A DNA stretch of 64,000 nt. Origin: Guillardia theta CCMP2712 (Eukaryota; Cryptophyceae; Pyrenomonadales; Geminigeraceae). The position numbers and the translations under genes are program-made. Below the pieces are notes generated by a model. The model made no database searches and was not told where the DNA came from. It saw only the letters and a list, made by a program, of their open reading frames with translations. Shown here piece after piece: positions 34,769 to 42,913 of the stretch. The stretch spans positions 1 to 64,000 of the forward strand of contig NW_005434537.1 of NCBI RefSeq assembly GCF_000315625.1. The letters are read 5' to 3'. The first letter of the stretch is position 1. Every line of letters starts with the position of its first letter.

Positions 34769-35134
34769 TTATTCCTCTCTTTCGATTGCCTCCTCTGACC
34801 TTCCCGGCGTCTGCTGGACGTCTTCGGGAGTGACCGCGGGACTCGCTGCTTCGTTTCCCGCTCCTTCTTCCCCTGCTGTTCCCGTCTCTTCCACTGGCAG
34901 GATGGGAGTGAGCGTCTCTGGAACTTCAGGGACGGGAAGCGGGAGGGGAGTTTGAGAGACAGGCACGCGCTGAAAAAGCGGTTGGGTGAGGGCCGGGAGG
35001 GAAGGGGCGGTGAGCACAGGGAGGGAGGGGGCGGACAGGTGAGAGGGGTGAGTGCCGAGCGTCTGGAAGGAGTACGAGAGCGGGAGCGGTGTGAGTCCGA
35101 CGAGGGCGGCGGCGAGCATGGTTACTGTCTTCAT
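34769..35134 (-). CDS. Secreted Pro-rich protein, 121 aa
   Basis: A clear signal peptide (MKTVTMLAAALVGLTPLPL) precedes a Pro/Leu/Thr-rich mature part with imperfect repeats (SAPSLPVLTAPSLPALTQP) and a Glu-rich tail. No membrane anchor is seen. The start is 36 nt after a TATATAAAA box (35162-35170). It could be secreted or lumenal. Low complexity prevents family assignment. Confidence 0.65.
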   Translation of the reverse strand: MKTVTMLAAALVGLTPLPLSYSFQTLGTHPSHLSAPSLPVLTAPSLPALTQPLFQRVPVSQTPLPLPVPEVPETLTPILPVEETGTAGEEGAGNEAASPAVTPEDVQQTPGRSEEAIEREE

Positions 35135-35161
35135 CTTCTAGAGAATTACACCGTGGGAGCG

Positions 35162-35170
35162 TTTTATATA
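35162..35170 (-). promoter_or_regulatory. TATA box for the 35134 start
   Basis: TATATAAAA on the minus strand, 36 nt upstream of the ATG. Confidence 0.6.
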
Positions 35171-35172
35171 CC

Positions 35173-35790
35173 CTAGGGTGCGGCTGTGAAGGCGCGCAGG
35201 ATACCGTCACATACAGAGTTGAATACGTCGACGACGATCCCGTAGAGCTCCGGGGTGAAGACGACGAGGACGAGATCCTTGGGGTGTGTCCTGACGTGCC
35301 CTCCGACGAAGGTTAGCGCGACCGGGAGAACGAGGATGAGCAGCTCTGTTGCCGTGCGCGCGATGCTCCCACCGACGATGACCCTCCTGCCGATGCCATC
35401 CAGCGTGGTCGCCATGGTGTAGAGCATGTGGACGTTGCAGAAGCAGCCGAGCAGCACCACCAGGCTGGGCTCCAGGGTGACCAGGCGGACGAGCAGCGCG
35501 GTGTACACCACCCACGCCTCCAGGAAGTGCATGACGTACTCCAGGGTCTTCCCGTCGGCCCCCGAGGTGTAGACCAGGCTGGGTAGGAAGCACGCCACCA
35601 GGTGGAAGAGCGTGACGGCCGGGAAGAGGAAGGCCTGCGCTACCGTGAGGCGGTAGCTCTGGGCGGGGCTCTTGTCGAAGTGGAAGCCCCCCACCTCGAC
35701 TAGGGTGGGAATGTAGTAGAAGGCCAGGCAGTAGCACTTCAGCAGCGTCGGGCAGCTGTTGTGGAAGCAGGGGCGGCTTGTGATGGGCAT
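35173..35790 (-). CDS. Polytopic membrane protein, 205 aa
   Basis: About four or five hydrophobic segments (AQAFLFPAVTLFHLVACFL, VVYTALLVRLVTL, LVVLLGCFCNVHMLYTM, LLILVLPVALTFVGG, LVLVVFTPELYGIVVDV). A TATAAT-like box lies 46 nt upstream (about 35829-35836), with a poly-T tract beyond. It is the third multi-pass protein of the core, with no motif. Envelope membrane protein likely. Confidence 0.7.
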   Translation of the reverse strand: MPITSRPCFHNSCPTLLKCYCLAFYYIPTLVEVGGFHFDKSPAQSYRLTVAQAFLFPAVTLFHLVACFLPSLVYTSGADGKTLEYVMHFLEAWVVYTALLVRLVTLEPSLVVLLGCFCNVHMLYTMATTLDGIGRRVIVGGSIARTATELLILVLPVALTFVGGHVRTHPKDLVLVVFTPELYGIVVDVFNSVCDGILRAFTAAP

Positions 35791-35894
35791 CTCTGGAGGC
35801 GGAGGGGCGCGGGGAAGCGCCGCACGCGATTATAGGCCGCTGTTTTTTTTTTGTTCTGTTTTTTTTGACACACGGGAATTATTAATAAACGAAC

Positions 35895-35900
35895 TTTATT
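35895..35900 (-). terminator. Poly(A) signal AATAAA for the 35944 gene
   Basis: AATAAA on the minus strand, 44 nt past the stop. Confidence 0.4.
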
Positions 35901-35943
35901 GCAACAGTTATGCAGCTCGGGACTAGAAGTAGACCTTTCACTC

Positions 35944-36213
35944 TTAGTTGCTCAATAAGTCAATCAGCGAGCTGATATGCAAGTTCATGGTCTCGATCTC
36001 ATCCATCACCTTCTTGATGCTGGCGACTTCCGCAGCCAGTTTGCTGTGGATCTCCTGTGGGGTGGCTGTTTCGTCGATCTTGACGATGTTGTCACAGGTG
36101 TCGTTCAACATGGCATGGAAACGATTTTCCTTTTTGAAGCAAATGAGCTCGAACTTAAACATGCTGAATGCGGAAATAATACCGTCGAGCGTGCGTTTGA
36201 TGGACATGGACAT
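35944..36213 (-). CDS. Small helical protein, 89 aa
   Basis: The start MSMSIKRTLDGIIS (or Met3) is 48 nt from a TATTTAAA box. The C-terminal half is an amphipathic helix with heptad-like hydrophobics (AEVASIKKVMDEIETMNLHI). It is AT-leaning like other TATTTAA genes. No family recognised. Confidence 0.6.
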   Translation of the reverse strand: MSMSIKRTLDGIISAFSMFKFELICFKKENRFHAMLNDTCDNIVKIDETATPQEIHSKLAAEVASIKKVMDEIETMNLHISSLIDLLSN

Positions 36214-36254
36214 CTTTGAAGTGCTTTGGCGTGGTGTGAACTTCTCCGCCGCAT

Positions 36255-36261
36255 TTAAATA
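36255..36261 (-). promoter_or_regulatory. TATTTAA box for the 36213 start
   Basis: TATTTAAA on the minus strand, 48 nt upstream of the ATG; it lies just beyond the stop of the 36268 gene. Confidence 0.6.
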
Positions 36262-36267
36262 AGCGGC

Positions 36268-36822
36268 TCACCGGAACTCGTAATTGACATCGTATCTCAA
36301 TAGTTCTCCCTCCACCTCCTCGCGGACTCGCCTGGCCGCTTCCCTGGGGAAGACGTCTCTGGGATTCTTGCTGTTGAACTTTCGGTGGTACCCGGGAGCC
36401 ATGCCGATGCCCTCCAGTATGACAGTCTTGATCTGCGAATTCTGGGTGAGGATGTGGCGGAGGGCGCTGGTGACGGTCCTGGCGTAGCTCCCCACGATCT
36501 TGTAGCAGGCGACGTTGGCCCTGTGGCGGAGCGGGGCGATGTCCCTGAAGTCGATGATGCTCTGCTCGTTGCCGCCGATGTAGGGGTGGCGCGGCGTCAG
36601 GATCCATTGGGCGGAGGCCAGGCGATCACGATTGAGCTGGACCCAGGTCTCTGAGTCCGTGGATGCAACCACCTGCGGATTCGTGATGTGGTCCGCCACC
36701 TCGTTGATGTAGAGGTTCAACGCCCCCGGGGTTGGCACCCCTTTGAAGCTTGGACCCTTGCCGTGGACGTGCAAGGTGGTGTAGCACTGGGTGTAGGCGA
36801 GGAAGGCCATGGGGCGGTCCAT
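36268..36822 (-). CDS. Unknown alpha/beta protein, 184 aa
   Basis: The start MDRPMAFLAYTQCYTTLH is 3 nt after the stop of the upstream 36826 gene, suggesting co-transcription. It is a compact soluble protein with a strand-rich N-terminal half and a C-terminal helix (REAARRVREEVEGELL) that superficially recalls a Nudix box but lacks its spacing. Function unknown. Confidence 0.7.
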   Translation of the reverse strand: MDRPMAFLAYTQCYTTLHVHGKGPSFKGVPTPGALNLYINEVADHITNPQVVASTDSETWVQLNRDRLASAQWILTPRHPYIGGNEQSIIDFRDIAPLRHRANVACYKIVGSYARTVTSALRHILTQNSQIKTVILEGIGMAPGYHRKFNSKNPRDVFPREAARRVREEVEGELLRYDVNYEFR

Positions 36823-36825
36823 GAT

Positions 36826-37218
36826 TCAGAGCCTTTTTTTATATTCGGATAAATAGGACTGCGCCTGAAGATCCTCCCAACCTAGCTTGGCGTAGAGTTC
36901 CAGGATCATCTCGGCGGATCGCCTCATGCAGTCCCTTTCGGTTCCTTCATACTTGATGTGGTAAAGACAGTCGTGGATCTTCTCTAGCTTCTCGATGCTC
37001 GCCCTCACGTGGTACTTCAGCATTGGAAAGTTGTTGATCGCGTTTACCAGCATGCGGTAAAGGGGGATGGGGATGTTGTTTCTGGCAATCCTCTTCTCGA
37101 TTCTCAGTGCCTCCCTCGCGTAGGGATCTTCCAATTCGTTATTCTTGTTCAGAATATCACTGTAGTGGTTCAAGACGTTCATATCATGATTCCACAGGTC
37201 TATGCAGGTCGTGGCCAT
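36826..37218 (-). CDS. Small helical protein, 130 aa
   Basis: The start is MATTCIDLWNHDMNVLN. It is an all-helical protein (YAREALRIEKRIARNN, VRASIEKLEKIHDCLYH, AEMILELYAKLGWEDL). It is first in a probable two-gene transcription unit with 36268. The region between it and the divergent primase gene (37266-37338) is full of A-tracts rather than a TATA box. Unknown function. Confidence 0.65.
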   Translation of the reverse strand: MATTCIDLWNHDMNVLNHYSDILNKNNELEDPYAREALRIEKRIARNNIPIPLYRMLVNAINNFPMLKYHVRASIEKLEKIHDCLYHIKYEGTERDCMRRSAEMILELYAKLGWEDLQAQSYLSEYKKRL

Positions 37219-37265
37219 GGTTTTCTGGGTGGTTCCGGGTTCGTCGGCTTTTTATTGACCCATCT

Positions 37266-37338
37266 AGAAAAAAAAACTCCCCGTCAAAAAAAATGACATC
37301 GAAAAAAAAAAATAAAATGTCTTATCGAAAAAAAAACT
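37266..37338. promoter_or_regulatory. Repeated A-tracts between divergent genes
   Basis: GAAAAAAAAACTCCCC occurs twice (about 37266 and 37326), with other A8-A11 runs between, separating the 36826 (minus) and primase (plus) genes. Confidence 0.45.
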
Positions 37339-37406
37339 CCCCTGGTCTGTCTTTTTAATTGCCTCCATGTAGCCATCTCCCTGCATTTGCACCATCCTGC
37401 CAAAGG

Positions 37407-38822
37407 ATGAATGCACTCCATCCGCTCGACCTTCCCGCCGAGCCCCTCCAGGAGTATCCCGAGGAGGAGAAGGCCTTCATCATACCCACCGAAAAGTCTT
37501 CAGTCATTGCTAGCGCCTCTATCCCAGCGGACCCCGTCGAGCACGGCCTCCGTGTGCTGTACCGCTGCCTCCTCTCGACCCCCTTCTTCGGGGTGGTGCA
37601 GCAGACGTTCTTCCGGGGCAATGTCACCTGCGCGGACGTGATGCTGGAGACAGACAGGTCGAAGATACGGAAGGTGGAAGTGGCGGACCTGAAGGCCTTC
37701 GTCCGGAAGTACCTCGACCCTCTCAGGAGCTTCCACTTCGGCTGTGAGTACAACCAACCCATCCACCGGGAGCGGATCATGACCCACGGCTTCGCGCCCG
37801 CCTTCCGCGTGCTGAGCCTGGACATCGACTCGGCGATGAGCGTGGAGCCCTTCTGGAAGCAGCAGGCGTTCATGACCTGCCTCCTCGCGAACGCGGTGCT
37901 GCGGCGCTTCATGCCCGCGGAGGCGACCGAGCGCCACGTGCTGGTGTGCTTCACCGGGGGAGGGTGGCATGTCTACTTCGCCTGCGCAAGGCTGGCAAAG
38001 AGTCAGGCGCGGTGGGCGATCGTCGAGAACATCTCCCGCGCCTCGCTGTTTGCGACGGAGCGGGGTGGGGGCAGCAACCCGCGCTTTCGCCGTGACAGGG
38101 AGGGATTCCTGCAGCTTCCGTTCGGCTGTGAGTGGGTGGATGGGGACCTGTTGCATAGGCGGGTGGACGAAGCCCCTGATGTCGTCTGGAAATCGCGGGA
38201 GGATATAGCCTTGCTAGTGGATAACCTGGGTTACTTCCTGCGGGACACGCAGGGGAGGCATCGGGAGTGGCTGGGGGAGAAGGGTCCCATCGTCTCCGTC
38301 CTCCGAAGCGTGCGCCACATCCCCCATACACTGGATGTCAAGGAGAGATTGGATGGCCTTGTGCGGGAGGTGCGGGAGGGAAGGGTGAGGCTGATGGGTC
38401 CGCTGTTCTCGTCGCTATCCCGCATCTCGCAGTTCGAGAACATGCAGGCGAGGAGGAGTTGCGTCGCCGACGCGGCTTGGCTCAAGGGCGCGGTGATGTA
38501 CGCCTGCATCAGCCATGATTGCTTCGTGAGCGGCTACCATGTCGACCAGAACTGCGGCCAGATGCAGCAGATGCTCCGCGGCCCTCTCTCCGCCAAGGTG
38601 AGGGCCTCGGGGGGGTGCTTCCTGTCCTACCCCATCGGGAATCTGTCGGAAGTGCTCCAGGCGACCTACAAGGAGGCCGTCGTGCGCGTCACCGACCTGT
38701 CCGATACCTACGACATCGAGAAGCAGCCAATACTGAAGAAGGGCCTCGTCAGGTTCTACGCCTGGGCAAGGCTAATGCGCCGGAGTACGAATCGAGGAAG
38801 GGATGCCGAGGATAACGATTAA
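37407..38822 (+). CDS. Archaeo-eukaryotic (PriS/UL52-type) DNA primase, 471 aa
   Basis: The start MNALHPLDLPAEP is the first in-frame ATG. The three catalytic motifs of AEP primases are in order: FRVLSLDID (D139, D141) binds metal; VCFTGGGWHVYF (H188) is the SGxxGxH-type nucleotide-binding motif; and GFLQLPFGCEW (234-244) fits motif III. A Cys/His group downstream (CISHDCF, HVDQNCGQM) may bind zinc, as in the C-terminus of herpesvirus UL52. No helicase is fused or adjacent, so it would rely on a partner not present here. It primes viral DNA synthesis. Confidence 0.82.
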   Translation: MNALHPLDLPAEPLQEYPEEEKAFIIPTEKSSVIASASIPADPVEHGLRVLYRCLLSTPFFGVVQQTFFRGNVTCADVMLETDRSKIRKVEVADLKAFVRKYLDPLRSFHFGCEYNQPIHRERIMTHGFAPAFRVLSLDIDSAMSVEPFWKQQAFMTCLLANAVLRRFMPAEATERHVLVCFTGGGWHVYFACARLAKSQARWAIVENISRASLFATERGGGSNPRFRRDREGFLQLPFGCEWVDGDLLHRRVDEAPDVVWKSREDIALLVDNLGYFLRDTQGRHREWLGEKGPIVSVLRSVRHIPHTLDVKERLDGLVREVREGRVRLMGPLFSSLSRISQFENMQARRSCVADAAWLKGAVMYACISHDCFVSGYHVDQNCGQMQQMLRGPLSAKVRASGGCFLSYPIGNLSEVLQATYKEAVVRVTDLSDTYDIEKQPILKKGLVRFYAWARLMRRSTNRGRDAEDND

Positions 38823-38883
38823 GGGCCATTTATTCTAAGATCTAGAAAGGGTAGGTCTACCAAAGAGTCGAATATGACGCTGT

Positions 38884-39234
38884 CTAGTAAAAGAATTTCT
38901 CATTCTTGCTGTCATCCTCAAAGCGTTTGATCTCTTGTTGCATCCGTTTGCTGGTATCGTTGGCAAATAAATGATTGCCTGTAGCGTTGGCAAGGCGGGT
39001 GTGTTGGGCAAGCTGGACCTCGAGAATGTGAATGTGATTGTCAAAGAATTTGACCCTTATGTTGCACGGGATGCGGTCTTCGTAATTCATCTTGAAGTGC
39101 TCAGATTTCCACTCGTAGCGAAAGTGCAATTCGCCTTTGTCGTTCATCTTGGGTGTGAGCGGGACTTCGGTTCTCTTACGCTTGCCATAACCTCCCCAGG
39201 TATACCCTCCAATAGGAATGTTGTAAGTGAACAT
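38884..39234 (-). CDS. Unknown small protein, 116 aa
   Basis: The start MFTYNIPIGGYTWGGYG at 39234 is 42 nt from the TATTTAAA box; an in-frame ATG at 39306 lies upstream of the box. The N-terminus is Gly/Tyr-rich, followed by beta strands (GELHFRYEWKSEHFKM, IRVKFFDNHIHILEVQLA) and a charged helix. AT-rich. No family recognised. Confidence 0.65.
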   Translation of the reverse strand: MFTYNIPIGGYTWGGYGKRKRTEVPLTPKMNDKGELHFRYEWKSEHFKMNYEDRIPCNIRVKFFDNHIHILEVQLAQHTRLANATGNHLFANDTSKRMQQEIKRFEDDSKNEKFFY

Positions 39235-39269
39235 TGTCGTTTTCGGTGTCTGATGCTGTGTTGTCCGAT

Positions 39270-39276
39270 TTAAATA
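39270..39276 (-). promoter_or_regulatory. TATTTAA box for the 39234 start
   Basis: TATTTAAA on the minus strand, 42 nt upstream of the ATG. Confidence 0.65.
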
Positions 39277-39338
39277 TGATTTGGAAAAAAAGATAGGAAC
39301 GGGCAAGGTGGGTGGCGGGTTGCTGATTTTTCCTAAGT

Positions 39339-39959
39339 ATGTCCTGGAACAGTCTGGAGGAGTTCATCAGTTTCTTCATCGCGAGCCAGGAGTGCGCGCC
39401 GCTGCCGGTCCTGACGCTCCACGAGGAGAGCGGGGGTGACCGCGTGACGAACGGCTTCGATCTGCTGTTTGAGATGATCCGCCAGTCGATCTACAGCTCG
39501 GCGGCGTTCAGCGACGAGGAGAGGGATGCCATGAAGAGGAAGAAACTGGATCTGCTACGAAGGCTCAGGGCTGCATTGAAGGACATCGACACGGGTTGCT
39601 CCCCCGAGCTCCCGCCCTGGGAGTGGTCGGACGCATCCAAGGAGCGGGTGTACCAGGAGATGTGCCGGTATCTCCGCGACCTTGCCAAGGTGTACGCGAT
39701 GCACGAGGAGATCGACCTGCGCTTTGCCCCCATGGCCGACATCCACCCTTCCCACCCCGTCAACACCGCCGCCGCCGACCACTTCCTCGCGCTGTGCCGG
39801 CTGACCAAGATGGACAGCCCCGACTGGGCCTCTGGAGCTCCGGATGAGTTTAAGAAGCACCTGGATGTTGGCTTAGAAGACCTTGCCCGCCGCCCCTACT
39901 GGCTCAACGTTTGCATCCACGCCTACAAGATCCGCCTGGAGGAGGCGGGGTTGGCTTGA
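39339..39959 (+). CDS. Unknown helical protein, 206 aa
   Basis: The start MSWNSLEEFISFFIAS is the first ATG; no TATA or TATTTAA box is seen nearby. It is predicted all-helical (AMKRKKLDLLRRLRAALKDI, KERVYQEMCRYLRDLAKVY), soluble and GC-rich. No motif recognised. It ends just before the TATTTAAG box of the next gene. Confidence 0.7.
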   Translation: MSWNSLEEFISFFIASQECAPLPVLTLHEESGGDRVTNGFDLLFEMIRQSIYSSAAFSDEERDAMKRKKLDLLRRLRAALKDIDTGCSPELPPWEWSDASKERVYQEMCRYLRDLAKVYAMHEEIDLRFAPMADIHPSHPVNTAAADHFLALCRLTKMDSPDWASGAPDEFKKHLDVGLEDLARRPYWLNVCIHAYKIRLEEAGLA

Positions 39960-39977
39960 ACGTGTCGGGGTGGCGTG

Positions 39978-39984
39978 TATTTAA
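39978..39984 (+). promoter_or_regulatory. TATTTAA box for the 40011 gene
   Basis: TATTTAAG, 33 nt upstream of the ATG. Confidence 0.7.
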
Positions 39985-40010
39985 GCGACGTGGGGTTGGC
40001 CTGGTTTGAT

Positions 40011-41042
40011 ATGCCATCATCTCTTATGCCGAAACGTATTACAAACAAGGATCCGGATCACCCTTCACAGGCAATGAAGAGGAAAAGGCCCAGTTCACAA
40101 AATAACGGGTCGAACAAGAAGTTAAGGTCCAGTGCAGAAACAAGTGTGGAACCGCAGCCAGTTGTTTCTGATATAATTGCACCTCCCGAGTCTGCAAGCA
40201 GCTCTGCAGTAACAAATTTCTCTGGGCCACCCACCGAGGAATACAGGCAACTCCGCAGTGCGTCTGCATCTTCGAGCATGTCCTCCGTGCGTCGGAACCT
40301 GCTTCCTGCATTCAACAGTTCATCAGATCAGAGGTTTGATCGTCCAGTGATTCTAGAGAATAACCATGAAGAGATCATTCTGGATGCCATCCAGCAGGAG
40401 CCATTCTGGGCCAGGCTCAAGGATTCCATGCCTTCTTGGCCCGATCTCAAGGGCTCCATGCCCCGCATCACCCCCGCGAGGATGATGCTCTTGCTGTCCG
40501 TTCTGGCGATGTTCATCCCGGGATACATGGGACTGGCCCAGCCGTGGAGCCTGAGGTGGAAGGTAAACTTTATGAAGTCCACCGTCAAGGTCCTCGGCGC
40601 TGGACTCGGTGGCTCGAAGGCCATGCTCGTCTACTCTGCGCTGAGCATGTATATCCCTGGCTTCTTCGAGCCCGGCGGCAATCCCATACCAAAACAGGAC
40701 CGCTACGCGCAGCCTCCCATGGGGTTCTGCCCGGCAAACCACACCTTAGCGTTCAGTATGTATGTCATGCCGAATAAGGACCACCGTGTTCAATACCATT
40801 CCCCGGAATTCTGCCCGGTAAACCACACCTTCTGGCGTAACCAAACATGGCGCACCAAAGAAAATATGGGCTTTGACTGGAATGTTCCCCGTGCATTATA
40901 CGACCCTATGCTTCCTTACAGCGTCTTAGCAGCTGTGGCGATGGTTATGGTTCCTTCTATGCATCGAAGGTATGAGTTAGAGCAGCGATTTAGGATGGTT
41001 CCGGCAAGACTTCGGGAAGCCCAAGCAAAACTGAGCAAGTAG
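40011..41042 (+). CDS. Membrane protein with disordered N-terminus and FCPxNHT repeats, 343 aa
   Basis: The start MPSSLMPKRITNKDP was set by the TATTTAAG box. The first 110 residues are polar and Ser-rich with basic patches (KRKRPSSQNNGSNKK). Hydrophobic segments follow (PARMMLLLSVLAMFIPGYMG, AMLVYSALSMYIPGFF, YSVLAAVAMVMVPSM). Between them are two copies of a [GE]FCP[AV]NHT motif, each with an N-glycosylation sequon, suggesting a lumenal or exterior loop. The arrangement fits an envelope protein. No family recognised. Confidence 0.72.
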   Translation: MPSSLMPKRITNKDPDHPSQAMKRKRPSSQNNGSNKKLRSSAETSVEPQPVVSDIIAPPESASSSAVTNFSGPPTEEYRQLRSASASSSMSSVRRNLLPAFNSSSDQRFDRPVILENNHEEIILDAIQQEPFWARLKDSMPSWPDLKGSMPRITPARMMLLLSVLAMFIPGYMGLAQPWSLRWKVNFMKSTVKVLGAGLGGSKAMLVYSALSMYIPGFFEPGGNPIPKQDRYAQPPMGFCPANHTLAFSMYVMPNKDHRVQYHSPEFCPVNHTFWRNQTWRTKENMGFDWNVPRALYDPMLPYSVLAAVAMVMVPSMHRRYELEQRFRMVPARLREAQAKLSK

Positions 41043-41114
41043 GATCGATGGTAGTCCCCTTTCTTGTATGTGAGTAAATCACGTAGATAATAATACCTGT
41101 GTGTTTTGGCCTCG

Positions 41115-41120
41115 TATAAA
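41115..41120 (+). promoter_or_regulatory. TATA box for the glycoprotein gene
   Basis: TATAAA, 35 nt upstream of the ATG at 41150. Confidence 0.6.
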
Positions 41121-41149
41121 GGGGTTCTTCGAAGGTTTTCTTCAAAAGG

Positions 41150-42880
41150 ATGAATCGCGTGTCTTGGTTATTCTGTGCGTTGGCCCTCTGTCAGCTGCCC
41201 GTGGGGGTCCGTCCGCAGGGCTTCATACCCACGCTGGGGGGCGTCAACGTGATGAGCACGGCGACGCTGCACTCGGCCGCGAGCGTGGAGTACAATTACA
41301 CGAGCAGGGTCTGGTCGATCCACTTGACGTTCGAGAGCGGCTCTGGTGCCACTCCGTACGTGCCTTTCCTCCTTGACCAGCGCTCGCCGACGGGGCCGAG
41401 CCTGAATTTCTTCAGTGAGGTGGCGCCGTGGTGCGGGGTGACCAGAGGGTATTGCTGTTACGGCGACTTCCTGAATTCCACCGTGTACTTCAACGACGCG
41501 CTGTATTCTGCGCTGTCCGGAATTGCAGACTGCGAGGAGCACGTTGGAGAGTGGGCGGCTGTGCTGGCGGGTCCCTTGCTGTCCTCCTACGGCGGGATCC
41601 GGCCATCCTCGCACATTGCCTTTGACTTCCAGACAGGGACGCTCTACATCCCGCACGAAGAGGCGCAAAGATACGGCAAAGAATATCTGGACGAGAACGA
41701 CAAGTATGTGATTGATCTGAGGTTCGCGGCGGTGTTCCAGGGGGGCGGCGGGGAGGGCCTTCTGAACCTGGCGTGGGTCCCGTACCAGGCGGTGCTGCTC
41801 CGGGACATCGACGACCTGTACAAGCGGTCCTACCAGGATGTAAGGGATTGCGTGGATCTGCAGCAGCCCAAGCCCGAGCACTCGTTCTGGCTGGCCAGGT
41901 ACAAGTCCCCGGGTTCGGAGGAGCGGGTGTGCGAGTGGTTCTGCGACATCGGCTACTACAGCTACCCGCTGCACGCTCTGGAGGTGGAGCGGAGGGAGGG
42001 GTACGGCTCGGTGCCGGAGGCGGTGTGTGCGGTCCCGCCCCCAGACGGCATCGCGGTGGGGTACAGCCTGTGGCTGCTGATGAACACGACGGAGCTATCG
42101 CTGGAGCTGGGGCAGGCGGTCGTGCCGCAGAACCTGACGATGGACTCCGCACCCTCTGTGCCGCGTTGGCTGGACTCTCTGGCGGCCAACCTGAGCGCGG
42201 GGCTCGCGCGGGAGGCGGCGGGGATCGCGGGCCGGGCGGTGGGGGTGCGGGCGGTGGCGGAGCTGCGCGACACCAAGTATGCCCGGGAGTGGCGCGTCTA
42301 TATGCAGACGCTGCGGTCGCTTTATGAGAGGAAATTTCCCGGGACTGCCATAGACGGCCTGCAGACGGTGTTCCTGCGGGATGAGCGGTCGGAGCCGTAC
42401 GCTTTCCCTAGCTGGCTGCAGAGCATGGGGGTCTTTGACCAGGAGTCGACGGTGGACATCGGGGTCTACCCCGTCGCAAGGAGGTCCGGGAGGGTGTCCA
42501 TGTCGGTTGGAGGGGGGTCGACGCACTCGAGAAGGCAGCTCTCCGCTCCCCCGCCGATCAACGCGCTGGCGCTGGAGGTGGTCGTCTACCTCGACTCGCA
42601 GGGGTTGACGCTTGGGGACGTGGTGAACTCGATCTTCCAGTCCGGGGTGGCGATGGTGAACAGTACGGAGGTGCGCGGGCTGTGGGGGATGGACATCTAC
42701 GTGCGGGAGATGACGGTGCGGGTGGAGCCTGTGAAGGGGAGATTCAGAGGAGGATTTGTTGTCGTCATCCTCCTCGCAGGGGCCGCCATTTTCCTCCTCT
42801 GCCTTCTCCTGTGCCGGCCCCCCCTGCCATCCTCGTACGAGCGCCTCCGCGCGGTGGGGCGAACTACTGTGGCGGGCTGA
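41150..42880 (+). CDS. Type I membrane glycoprotein, 576 aa; candidate envelope protein
   Basis: A signal peptide (MNRVSWLFCALALCQLPVG) is followed by a roughly 510-residue ectodomain with about a dozen cysteines (including CGVTRGYCCYGDF and CEWFCDIGYY) and several sequons (NYT, NST, NTT, NLT, NLS). A single transmembrane helix (GGFVVVILLAGAAIFLLCLL, about 535-556) and a short tail follow. This is the layout of viral attachment or fusion proteins. I could not match it to gB, gH, HAP2 or another fusogen class by eye, so its exact role is open. Confidence 0.78.
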   Translation: MNRVSWLFCALALCQLPVGVRPQGFIPTLGGVNVMSTATLHSAASVEYNYTSRVWSIHLTFESGSGATPYVPFLLDQRSPTGPSLNFFSEVAPWCGVTRGYCCYGDFLNSTVYFNDALYSALSGIADCEEHVGEWAAVLAGPLLSSYGGIRPSSHIAFDFQTGTLYIPHEEAQRYGKEYLDENDKYVIDLRFAAVFQGGGGEGLLNLAWVPYQAVLLRDIDDLYKRSYQDVRDCVDLQQPKPEHSFWLARYKSPGSEERVCEWFCDIGYYSYPLHALEVERREGYGSVPEAVCAVPPPDGIAVGYSLWLLMNTTELSLELGQAVVPQNLTMDSAPSVPRWLDSLAANLSAGLAREAAGIAGRAVGVRAVAELRDTKYAREWRVYMQTLRSLYERKFPGTAIDGLQTVFLRDERSEPYAFPSWLQSMGVFDQESTVDIGVYPVARRSGRVSMSVGGGSTHSRRQLSAPPPINALALEVVVYLDSQGLTLGDVVNSIFQSGVAMVNSTEVRGLWGMDIYVREMTVRVEPVKGRFRGGFVVVILLAGAAIFLLCLLLCRPPLPSSYERLRAVGRTTVAG

Positions 42881-42883
42881 GCG

Positions 42884-42890
42884 TATTTAG
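42884..42890 (+). promoter_or_regulatory. TATTTAG variant box for the 42914 gene
   Basis: TATTTAG, 30 nt upstream of the ATG, overlapping the 3' end of the glycoprotein gene. It is the only A-to-G variant of the set. Confidence 0.5.
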
Positions 42891-42913
42891 GACGGACGTG
42901 GGAGCCGCGCCGC

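Noticed and set aside
36268-36822. Nudix hydrolase box (REAARRVREEVEGE)
   Set aside because: Spacing of Gly, Glu and the REUxEE core does not fit the Nudix motif.
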